Source: an uncultured Porphyromonadaceae bacterium
GTDB taxonomy: Bacteria > Bacteroidota > Bacteroidia > Bacteroidales > Muribaculaceae
Assembly (NCBI GenBank): GCA_947175225.1
Contig: CAMWLX010000151.1
Span: 1 to 7,832, forward strand
Reading direction: 5' to 3'
Length of the DNA stretch: 7,832 bases
Part shown: piece after piece, positions 1 through 4,736 of the stretch
How the letters are laid out: every line of letters begins with the position of its first letter
Position numbering within the stretch: the first letter of the stretch is position 1
Made by a program: the position numbers and the translations under genes
Notes under the pieces: model-generated
Databases searched by the model: none
Told to the model about the DNA's origin: nothing
The model's input: only the letters and a program-made list of their open reading frames with translations

Positions 1-157
1 TAGCATCACGCCAGCGATTGAAAGTAGCCCGGTGAAGTGGACGGCAGTCGCTTAATTCTTTGTGACGCTCCCATTTCTCAGAAAGATCCTTGTGAGAAAT
101 CTTTCCGGCTCGTCGGATGGTGTCGATAAGCCAAGTATATTTCTGCAGTTGGTTCAT
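1..157 (-). CDS. WYL-domain-type transcriptional regulator, N-terminal part (runs off the window)
   Basis: The first 52 codons of a minus-strand gene are present and the frame is open to the window edge. The protein starts MNQLQKYTWLIDTIRRAGKI and continues with HKDLSEKW and an ATFNRWRD stretch. This matches, from memory, the N-terminal winged-helix segment of Bacteroidetes WYL-domain regulators. In these proteins the first ~60 residues bind DNA and a downstream WYL domain (not in the window) is thought to sense a ligand, often a nucleic acid or nucleotide. The ATG lies 18 bases downstream of a TAACTTTG promoter element, which supports this start. WYL regulators are frequent next to defence and mobile loci, so control of a neighbouring locus is possible but not shown. 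The family call rests on the N-terminus only. Confidence 0.75.
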   Translation of the reverse strand, partial: MNQLQKYTWLIDTIRRAGKISHKDLSEKWERHKELSDCRPLHRATFNRWRDA

Positions 158-175
158 ATTCCATTAATTTTTCTG

Positions 176-183
176 CAAAGTTA
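176..183 (-). promoter_or_regulatory. Bacteroidetes -7 element of the WYL gene
   Basis: On the minus strand the bases read TAACTTTG, a perfect TAnnTTTG -7 box, ending 18 bases before the WYL start codon. No TTTG is found at the usual ~20-base spacing upstream, so the -33 element is weak or absent. Confidence 0.6.
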
Positions 184-262
184 ATGAAAAGCTGTCACAT
201 TTTGCGATACAACCTACACTTTTTTCGTCATTGGCAGATCATGGAATATCTGAACACAGAAA

Positions 263-314
263 TGTCACCCTTTAGGGGAAAGAAATTAAGAAAACTTTCC
301 CCTAAAGGGTGACA
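263..314. repeat. Perfect 20-bp inverted repeat with 12-base loop
   Basis: Arms 263-282 (beginning TGTCACCCTTTAGGGG) and 295-314 are exact reverse complements, separated by a 12-base A-rich loop. No U-tract follows on either strand, so it is not a standard terminator. It sits between the WYL promoter (minus strand) and the promoter at 382 (plus strand). Each arm is itself nearly palindromic (CCCTTTAGGG). A shorter TGTCAC copy lies at 194-199, upstream of the WYL -7 element. It could be a regulator-binding site, a miniature mobile-element remnant or a structured repeat family. The sequence alone does not decide. Confidence 0.85.
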
Positions 315-381
315 ATTCAAATTGAATTAATGGGTAAAATATGTATAAAAGGGACGACTTTCGGAAATATCATGAGGATTA

Positions 382-413
382 TTTGGTGAATTCAGAAAAT
401 TATATTAATTTTG
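382..413 (+). promoter_or_regulatory. Consensus Bacteroidetes promoter for the 52-codon unit
   Basis: TTTG at 382-385 and TAATTTTG (TAnnTTTG) at 406-413 are separated by exactly 20 bases, the ideal spacing for Bacteroidetes primary sigma factor promoters. The transcript would start near 418-421, just before the small ORF at 433. Confidence 0.8.
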
Positions 414-432
414 CGACCCAAATCTGAAACAA

Positions 433-591
433 ATGTTAAAAAGGAATTATCATATACTCATCAATAGCCGCATTCAATGTCCGCAGGGCTTTGAATGTAT
501 GGTGTATGTGTTCGCTCCGACAACAGACATCAATCCGTGCGGCGGCAAATTCCGACATTCTTGTTTCAGCATTCACACTGAATCAGATTAG
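433..591 (+). CDS. Small Cys/His-containing protein, 52 aa, family not recognised
   Basis: This ATG-to-TAG frame encodes 52 residues starting MLKRNYHILINSRIQCPQG. It contains four cysteines (C16, C22, C36, C44) and histidines at 42 and 48, with a central hydrophobic MVYVF stretch and a CGGKF turn. The spacing C-x5-C and C-x7-C could bind a metal, but no known zinc-finger pattern fits exactly. Support for a real gene is positional: a consensus promoter ends 20 bases upstream and a strong intrinsic terminator begins about 30 bases downstream, so the whole transcript would be ~250 bases. The ATG at 433 is the first start after the predicted transcription start. The unit could instead be a structured small RNA, or a leader peptide controlling the 379-aa gene downstream. 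I do not recognise a function. Confidence 0.5.
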   Translation: MLKRNYHILINSRIQCPQGFECMVYVFAPTTDINPCGGKFRHSCFSIHTESD

Positions 592-622
592 TTTATACTG
601 AGTGTAATAAACTTCAAGATAT

Positions 623-671
623 AAACGACTGTCGGAAAGGAACTGCCAATCTTTCCGACAGTCGTTTTTTT
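623..671 (+). terminator. Rho-independent terminator, 17-bp stem
   Basis: Arms 623-639 and 651-667 are perfectly complementary (core CGACTGTCGGAAAG), with an 11-base loop. The stem runs straight into a run of seven T (665-671). It ends the 52-codon unit. It also lies upstream of the 379-aa gene, so it could act as an attenuator if that gene depends on the same promoter. Confidence 0.9.
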
Positions 672-672
672 C

Positions 673-720
673 GTGTCCATACTGGTTTCTACCTTCTCCA
701 CCATGATTAGCTATGGACAC
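673..720. repeat. 9-bp inverted repeat with 30-base spacer in the leader of the 379-aa gene
   Basis: GTGTCCATA (673-681) and TATGGACAC (712-720) are exact reverse complements. They lie between the terminator at 671 and the start codon at 762. The pair could fold the leader RNA or form a protein-binding site. The function is unknown and chance is possible at this length. Confidence 0.5.
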
Positions 721-761
721 ATACAAACTCCAACCGCGCTAAGGCGCAAAAAACTATCAAC

Positions 762-1901
762 ATGCATATTATGAAAATCAATGATCAAAAGAAATACTAT
801 AGGGAAAATGCCTTAACCCAATCAGACATTCGTTCTCTACCCGAATGCAATCGACTTGAATTCATTTCTGTTCGTGATAAATGTGGAGAAGTTATTTGTC
901 GGATTCATAAGCTGATGAGCCGGCTTTCGAGCTTGGGTGATGACGAACGGAGATCCCTATGGTTTGAAGTCAAGGGAAAGAAGTGGGAATGGTATAGGAT
1001 CACCACTGCGGTTTACAATGATTGCCACTATCTTTATATGACAGGCGACACTTTCGACCATCATGCGTTTTGCGACAAGGAGAATCATAACTCTAATCAA
1101 TGGTATGATGAGGACTACCTGCTGCCTAAGTTTTTAAAACTTGAATCATACATCAAAAACTTGGTGGAAAAGATAACGTCCAATCCCACCCAATACAATA
1201 CTTATGTAGAAAAATACCTCAGCCCTTATAGAAGAACAGGGTTGATAAGACGCTCGATTCTGAATAACATACTTCCAAACCATCGACTGCAAGGAATTGA
1301 TGTCCGAAAAGCCATAAGTATTTACGAGGAACAGGAACCCCCTACGCAATTTGCAGAAATGACTTTGCGCCAATATATGAGGTATTGGAGGATTGGCTAT
1401 GAAGCTGTCTATGGACCTCACACTGGTGATGATATTGAGGTATTCAGACATTCCAGCAAAGGTCATGAGGCTAAGGACTATGGGCTGGATTCTGAAGAAG
1501 ATTTCAAGGAATGGATGAAAGCTGTATCTGGTTATCATGGTTTTGATATCGTCTACGCAAGAGTACACATGTACCCACACCACGTAGATGGCAAATGGAT
1601 TTTTCACCTTTCAACAAGCAGTTATTGGAATCTGGATCAATGTCTCAAAGCTGTATTAGGTTTGAAGAACGCCGGAATAAATGTTGAATTAGGGGAAGTA
1701 GATCATATTCTTGGCATCCTTAAGGAAACTGATTTCGTGGAAATCACCCCTTATGCCTACAGATACATGCAGGATAAGGATGTAGGTAGCCAACTTAGGC
1801 TACCTTATTCTGATGAGATAGGCAAAGATGCACTGAAAAGAATAATCGCCAATACGGAATGGGAAAAGATTGAGACGGTAAGTGTAAATTCAAATTACTA
1901 A
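762..1901 (+). CDS. Hypothetical protein, 379 aa, unknown family
   Basis: A long open frame (MHIMKINDQKKYYREN...) ends TAA. I do not recognise the family. The protein is soluble and charged, with no signal peptide and no membrane segment. Residues 30-60 look helical. Residues 85-106 hold a Cys/His/Asp-rich stretch (NDCHY, then DTFDHHAFCDKE), and residues 270-280 hold an HHVDGKW motif; either could bind metal. Residues 245-315 are rich in aromatic residues and look like a mixed alpha/beta domain. A second in-frame ATG four codons in (771, MKINDQKK) is an equally plausible start. No clear TAnnTTTG promoter lies between the terminator at 671 and the start, so transcription may come from read-through of the 382-413 promoter. 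The minus-strand frame inside it (1146-1607) is treated as a shadow because this frame is longer and has better composition. The 3' end overlaps a small minus-strand ORF. Confidence 0.75.
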   Translation: MHIMKINDQKKYYRENALTQSDIRSLPECNRLEFISVRDKCGEVICRIHKLMSRLSSLGDDERRSLWFEVKGKKWEWYRITTAVYNDCHYLYMTGDTFDHHAFCDKENHNSNQWYDEDYLLPKFLKLESYIKNLVEKITSNPTQYNTYVEKYLSPYRRTGLIRRSILNNILPNHRLQGIDVRKAISIYEEQEPPTQFAEMTLRQYMRYWRIGYEAVYGPHTGDDIEVFRHSSKGHEAKDYGLDSEEDFKEWMKAVSGYHGFDIVYARVHMYPHHVDGKWIFHLSTSSYWNLDQCLKAVLGLKNAGINVELGEVDHILGILKETDFVEITPYAYRYMQDKDVGSQLRLPYSDEIGKDALKRIIANTEWEKIETVSVNSNY

Positions 1902-1984
1902 TGAATTTTCTGAAGGTAATCTTCTAACTCCCAAGCAGTGAGGTGTCTTACGCCGTCACGGGTTGGGAACTTTTCTTCGTCCAT
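1898..1984 (-). CDS. Possible 28-aa small protein convergent with the 379-aa gene
   Basis: On the minus strand ATG to TAG gives 28 codons, MDEEKFPTRDGVRHLTAWEL followed by EDYLQKIH. The peptide is hydrophilic, with a likely amphipathic helix from LTAWEL to the end. A perfect TAACTTTG element (2020-2027) ends 35 bases upstream of the ATG. Its stop codon overlaps the stop codon of the plus-strand 379-aa gene tail to tail. The balanced composition looks like real protein, but at this length it could also be a fragment of a larger lost gene. No homologue is recognised. Confidence 0.4.
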   Translation of the reverse strand: MDEEKFPTRDGVRHLTAWELEDYLQKIH

Positions 1985-2019
1985 CGTAATTAGGAGTTTT
2001 TCATAATTAAATTTTTCAA

Positions 2020-2027
2020 CAAAGTTA
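2020..2027 (-). promoter_or_regulatory. Putative -7 element upstream of the 28-aa ORF
   Basis: The minus strand reads TAACTTTG here, matching TAnnTTTG. No convincing TTTG is seen at ~20-base spacing. It is divergent from the Rpn promoter, which starts 25 bases to the right. Confidence 0.45.
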
Positions 2028-2051
2028 ATAAAAAATTTTCGATGAAAAGAA

Positions 2052-2083
2052 TTTGGATATCTCAATATTTTAGTATATCTTTG
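2052..2083 (+). promoter_or_regulatory. Consensus Bacteroidetes promoter of the Rpn-family gene
   Basis: TTTG at 2052-2055 and TATCTTTG at 2076-2083 are separated by 20 bases, the same geometry as the promoter at 382-413. The -7 box ends 18 bases before the ATG at 2102. Confidence 0.8.
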
Positions 2084-2101
2084 TGAAAAATACTCGAAAT
2101 C

Positions 2102-2953
2102 ATGGAAAAATACATAGATCCGACCTCCGACTTAGGCTTCAAGCTGCTCTTCGGCAGGGAGAAGATATCCGAACCGGTACTTGTAGACCTGCTCAATGCG
2201 TTGCTATGCGGTCATGAGGGTTTTGAGGAAATAAAGACTGTGTCATATCTCAACAACGAGCGTTCATCTGAATGGAAGGATGGAAAATCTATCCGTTACG
2301 ACATCATGTGCGAGACATCCTCGGGGCACCGCTTCATAGTCGAGATGCAGAAGGCAAGCCAGCCGAAGTTCATTGACAGGGCTTCCTTCTATATGGCACG
2401 AGGCATTGCTGAACAAGGATACCGCGGAAAGAAGGAGGAGGAATTGGAATGGGACTATTCCCTCAAGCCAGTTATCGGAGTATTCCTCTGCAATTTCCAT
2501 GTGCCGGCTTTGGACAGGAAGCCAATCGTGAGGGCTGCCACATTTGATGAAGAGACATTCAAACTCATTGGTGTAAAGACACGTTATATTTTCGTACAGT
2601 TACCGTTCTTCAACAAGAGGGAGGAAGAATGTAAGAACTTGGATGATAAATGGATTTATAATATAAAGAATATGGGAATAAAGCAGGAAGTGGCATTCAG
2701 GAGCAACAGCGAGATTTTCAAGCGACTTGCGGAGGTCGCGAACGTGGCTACGCTCACACCGGAACAGCGTTATCATTACGAGGCGGATGTCAAGAACGCA
2801 CGTGACACTCTCAACCAGATTCGCGGTGCCTATCAGGAAGGCGAGGCTGATGCAAAGAAGGCCATCGCTAGAAAGATGCTCAAGGAGGGTTTGGGTATTT
2901 CCATGATAGCCTCCTTCACCGGACTTTCTGAGTCTGAAATAGAATCTCTGTGA
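2102..2953 (+). CDS. Rpn family recombination-promoting nuclease / putative transposase (PDDEXK_2)
   Basis: This 283-aa protein begins EKYIDPTSDLGFKLLFG, the hallmark opening of the PDDEXK_2 (PF12784, TIGR01784) family widespread in Bacteroidetes. The PD-(D/E)XK core is visible: D67 in RYDIMC, then E81 and Q83 in FIVEMQ, followed by a YMARGIAEQG helix (97-106). A basic, charged linker leads to the C-terminal AKKAIARKMLKEGLGI and a FTGLSESEIESL tail (272-283), a helix-turn-helix-like end common to the family. The length is normal for a complete copy. Relatives (E. coli RpnA-E) are Mg-dependent DNA endonucleases that promote RecA-independent recombination; most Bacteroidetes copies are annotated as transposases although mobility is unproven. 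The gene is a stand-alone unit with its own promoter and hairpin. Its GC content looks higher than that of its AT-rich flanks. Role in the cell: DNA cleavage, inferred from the family. Confidence 0.9.
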   Translation: MEKYIDPTSDLGFKLLFGREKISEPVLVDLLNALLCGHEGFEEIKTVSYLNNERSSEWKDGKSIRYDIMCETSSGHRFIVEMQKASQPKFIDRASFYMARGIAEQGYRGKKEEELEWDYSLKPVIGVFLCNFHVPALDRKPIVRAATFDEETFKLIGVKTRYIFVQLPFFNKREEECKNLDDKWIYNIKNMGIKQEVAFRSNSEIFKRLAEVANVATLTPEQRYHYEADVKNARDTLNQIRGAYQEGEADAKKAIARKMLKEGLGISMIASFTGLSESEIESL

Positions 2954-3059
2954 TTCTAAGCCATCAAAAACTCCTTTCCAGAAGTGCCGTTTAGTCTGTC
3001 TGCTGACTTCGTCACTTTCATTCTATCAAAATGAGACTTGATAAACACCCATTCTGTTT

Positions 3060-3096
3060 TTGGGTATCTTGTCGAAGACAAGATACCCAAGCTTTT
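3060..3096 (+). terminator. Stem-loop, probable terminator of the Rpn-family gene
   Basis: Arms 3060-3073 (TTGGGTATCTTGTC) and 3077-3090 form a perfect 14-bp stem with a GAA loop. Only a short T run (3093-3096) follows, so termination may be partial. It begins 106 bases after the Rpn stop codon. On the minus strand it is followed by A's and would not terminate. The rest of the ~260-base stretch 2954-3212 shows no convincing gene. Confidence 0.6.
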
Positions 3097-3212
3097 GACA
3101 TTTATAGAATTCTTGAATCAGCCTTAATATTTTGAGTCTATGAAGATGAAAATTGAACCGATGCAAGATATGATATAATTATGGACTAATTCTCAGCTTT
3201 GAAGAATTTTAG

Positions 3213-3520
3213 TCAGCAAAGTTTTAGCAGATCTTCATACCGATTTCTTAAACGATATTCCCGTTTGCGTTTACTGCGATTATGCTTTATATTACGTCGT
3301 TTATCGACATCAGACAACCATTTCCAAGCTTTTAAAGAAAGACCCGGATCCTCATTAGGAGATTTAATTTCTCTTTTCAATTCTCTTCTTATTAACTTAT
3401 CCCTACAATAAGGGAGGTCTATGATCAGTTTAATTTGTTTTGCTCGTAACTTATATTCGTTTGCAGGTAGGGGATTCAAAAGTCCTATTCAAGAGATTGG
3501 AATAATTCTTTTACCGTCAT
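3213..3520 (-). pseudogene. Apparent remnant or frameshifted small basic protein gene
   Basis: The ATG at 3520 begins a frame reading MTVKELFQSLE that stops at TAG (3485-3487) after 11 codons. The next frame then stays open from 3479 (TTG) to TGA at 3213 for 88 codons. The second part is very basic and helical: PLPANEYKLRAKQIKL, then GLSLKAWKWLSDVDKRR, then a KHNRSKRKREYRLRNRYEDL tail. The ATG lies 21 bases after the upstream gene's stop codon, as expected for an operon. The 88-codon part lacks an ATG; an AGGA lies just before the TTG. I read this as one gene that has lost its middle or suffered a frameshift, with N- and C-terminal ends preserved. From memory the two ends resemble Bacteroidetes DUF6557-type proteins, but this is weak. 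The alternative is a genuine 88-aa protein starting at TTG. Confidence 0.45.
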
Positions 3521-3541
3521 TCTTTTATAATTTGTCAGTGA

Positions 3542-3895
3542 TTATTGTCTCCTCCTCCAAGAACGGCCGGCATCTCTTGAGACGCACAATCCGGCTTTAG
3601 AAGTTGTGGCAATAAGATTAGAACCATCTGAACTCAAAGTCAAGAATTCTCCATATTGAGGAATCGAGTGTGCACGTTGAGACCATGTTTTTCCACTATT
3701 GCTTGAAGCAAACAGACCTCTCTTTGACATAATGGCAAAGAATTCATTGCCAAATTGAAGAAGATCGATAAAATCTCCGTCAATACTATTGGAATAGCAT
3801 CTGATATGCCATGTCAGACCTTGATTGGTGGAATACTCGATTCCCTTTGGCACAATCCTAAGAAGCTCTCCGTTATATTCTATCAGTTGGGGCAT
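3542..3895 (-). CDS. Small Asp-box (BNR-like) three-repeat protein, 117 aa
   Basis: The protein begins MPQLIEYNGELLRIVPKGIE and consists of three repeats, each ending in an Asp-box-like turn of the S-x-(D/N)-x-G-x-(T/S)-W type: YSTNQGLTW (21-29), ASSNSGKTW (63-71) and VSRDAGRSW (105-113). The three tryptophans (29, 71, 113) are spaced exactly 42 residues apart. Asp-boxes mark beta-hairpins in sialidase, sortilin and other propeller folds. Three repeats are too few for a full propeller, so the protein probably oligomerises or forms a partial one. It has no signal peptide and no sialidase catalytic residues (no FRIP motif), so the enzyme annotation sometimes given to such repeats would be unjustified. 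It follows the 46-aa small protein by 35 bases and precedes the broken gene by 21 bases. Function unknown. Confidence 0.8.
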   Translation of the reverse strand: MPQLIEYNGELLRIVPKGIEYSTNQGLTWHIRCYSNSIDGDFIDLLQFGNEFFAIMSKRGLFASSNSGKTWSQRAHSIPQYGEFLTLSSDGSNLIATTSKAGLCVSRDAGRSWRRRQ

Positions 3896-3930
3896 GAGTC
3901 AACAGTATTAAGTTAGTAATTAGCAAGGGC

Positions 3931-4071
3931 TCATTTGCCTCTGAATACTTTGAAGATATCGTTAAGACTGCCTTCTATTGTATCTGTGAGATTCTTTCCA
4001 ATCAAAAGAGAGGTAATTTTCCACAGTATATTAAAGATAGACCCTATAACATTAAAGATATTTCGTAACAT
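3931..4071 (-). CDS. Small amphipathic protein, 46 aa
   Basis: ATG (4071) to TGA (3931) encodes MLRNIFNVIGSIFNILWKIT followed by SLLIGKNLTDTIEGSLNDIF and KVFRGK. Residues 5-24 are strongly hydrophobic, with I/F/L/W repeating every three to four residues, so this is probably an amphipathic or membrane-surface helix. The second half is a polar helix ending in basic residues. It lies between a TAACTTTG promoter with a 5' hairpin and the Asp-box gene, whose ATG is 35 bases after this stop codon, which suggests co-transcription. It is too short for most gene finders. The plus-strand frame over the same bases (3935-4144) is less credible. It could be a small membrane-associated partner of the Asp-box protein. 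Family not recognised. Confidence 0.6.
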   Translation of the reverse strand: MLRNIFNVIGSIFNILWKITSLLIGKNLTDTIEGSLNDIFKVFRGK

Positions 4072-4093
4072 TCGTAATTATTTGGTTTTTATT

Positions 4094-4131
4094 AATTCAT
4101 GCTGTAACGACGTTTTGCTGCAGCATGAATT
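4094..4131 (-). repeat. 11-bp inverted repeat at the predicted 5' end of the 46-aa gene transcript
   Basis: AATTCATGCTG (4094-4104) and CAGCATGAATT (4121-4131) are exact reverse complements with a 16-base spacer. The predicted transcription start is near 4130, so the RNA would begin almost directly with this stem-loop. It could stabilise the mRNA or control translation. It has no U-tract. Confidence 0.7.
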
Positions 4132-4135
4132 TAGA

Positions 4136-4162
4136 CAAAGTTAATATTTTTCTATAACAAAA
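4136..4162 (-). promoter_or_regulatory. Promoter of the 46-aa / Asp-box operon
   Basis: The minus strand has TAACTTTG at 4136-4143. A TTTTG lies at 4158-4162, only 14 bases further upstream rather than ~20. The element sits immediately after the stop codon of the DUF6140-like gene, giving the operon its own start. Confidence 0.55.
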
Positions 4163-4391
4163 TGTATTCAAAATTCACATTGTTAATTATAAATTCAAAC
4201 TCTGATGGTGTGCAGGACAGGTTATACTTTGAAACGAATTCCTGTGCGATTCTTCGTTTAGTGCTGTTTCCTGTCCAAACGCTTTTGGGATCAGAGTTAT
4301 AGTCGGTCGTAAACTCCACGCTCATTCCTGGAGCGATTTTTCTTTTTCCGTCATTATAGGACTTGACGGCAGTTGCTTTCCAAACTTGCAT
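4152..4391 (-). CDS. DUF6140-like small protein, 79 aa
   Basis: The protein begins MQVWKATAVKSYNDGKRKIA, followed by PGMSVEFTTDY, and later has AQEFVSKYNLS (49-59) and a hydrophobic C-terminus. The pattern of a short beta strand (VxATAVKSY), a G-x-x-I-x-x-GM-x-V-x-F hairpin and then a helix ending F-x-x-K-Y matches, from memory, the DUF6140 family of ~70-80-aa Bacteroidetes proteins of unknown function. The length is typical. The ATG lies 27 bases after a TAATTTTG promoter element. The stop codon lies just before the promoter of the next small operon. No enzymatic motif is visible. The family call is moderate and the function is unknown. Confidence 0.65.
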   Translation of the reverse strand: MQVWKATAVKSYNDGKRKIAPGMSVEFTTDYNSDPKSVWTGNSTKRRIAQEFVSKYNLSCTPSEFEFIINNVNFEYILL

Positions 4392-4418
4392 AATTTAAAG
4401 ATGTTTAAAACTTCGATG

Positions 4419-4445
4419 CAAAATTAGCGCATGCGACTGCCAAAA
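4419..4445 (-). promoter_or_regulatory. Promoter of the DUF6140-like gene
   Basis: The minus strand reads TAATTTTG at 4419-4426 (TAnnTTTG), with TTTTG at 4441-4445, again 14 bases upstream. Predicted transcription would start ~20 bases before the ATG. Confidence 0.55.
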
Positions 4446-4656
4446 TCTGTCAGTGGCGGGAAAAACTTTATCTTCATTATCAAAATTTACATGAGAATAT
4501 ATTGCATGTGTGCATGACCATGAATCTCGGGCAAAGGGCTTGCAAAGTATAAGGTTATTATGACAGTTTAGGCACAAGTAAGCAAAGGTGGCAGAGACTT
4601 GCTCGCTGAATTCCGCTTTGGATTAATCTGTAAGACTTTGCAATGCCAATAAATGT
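4446..4656. other. Non-coding spacer between the small-protein genes and the split-FtsZ cluster
   Basis: No credible gene is seen. A 60-codon minus-strand frame (4395-4577) runs through the DUF6140 promoter and has a Cys/His-rich, random-looking composition, so it is not called. The region separates two minus-strand groups, with the cluster terminator at its right edge. Confidence 0.5.
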
Positions 4657-4703
4657 AAAAAAATGATGAAGGTGTGTTATAAATAACACACCTTCATCAT
4701 TTT
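4657..4703 (-). terminator. Strong Rho-independent terminator of the split-FtsZ/nuclease cluster
   Basis: Arms 4660-4680 and 4683-4703 are perfectly complementary over 21 bp (core GATGAAGGTGTGTTAT) and close on a very short loop. In the minus-strand transcript the stem overlaps and runs out into seven U (complement of A 4657-4663). It starts 33 bases after the stop codon of the 132-aa gene. On the plus strand it is followed by TTTATTG and might act weakly that way too. Confidence 0.9.
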
Positions 4704-4736
4704 ATTGTAAAGCCTGCTTTTTTACTATGTCCTAAA

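Noticed and set aside
1146..1607. 153-codon minus-strand open frame inside the 379-aa gene
   Set aside because: It lies wholly opposite a longer, better-composed frame, has no promoter element and reads like reverse-complement shadow sequence.
2264..2500. 78-codon minus-strand frame inside the Rpn-family gene
   Set aside because: It is opposite the conserved catalytic region of a recognised protein.
2956..3021. 22-codon minus-strand frame (MKVTKSADRLNGTSG...) after the Rpn gene
   Set aside because: No promoter element and too short to support; it could be a fragment of a lost gene.
3199..3411. 70-codon plus-strand frame
   Set aside because: Ser/Arg/Leu-rich shadow of the basic minus-strand frame; no start signals.
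3935..4144. 69-codon plus-strand frame
   Set aside because: It overlaps the 46-aa minus-strand ORF, which has a promoter and operon spacing, and runs into that promoter.
4395..4577. 60-codon minus-strand frame (MCLNCHNNL...)
   Set aside because: It crosses the promoter of the DUF6140-like gene, has no promoter of its own, and its Cys/His/Trp-rich composition looks random.
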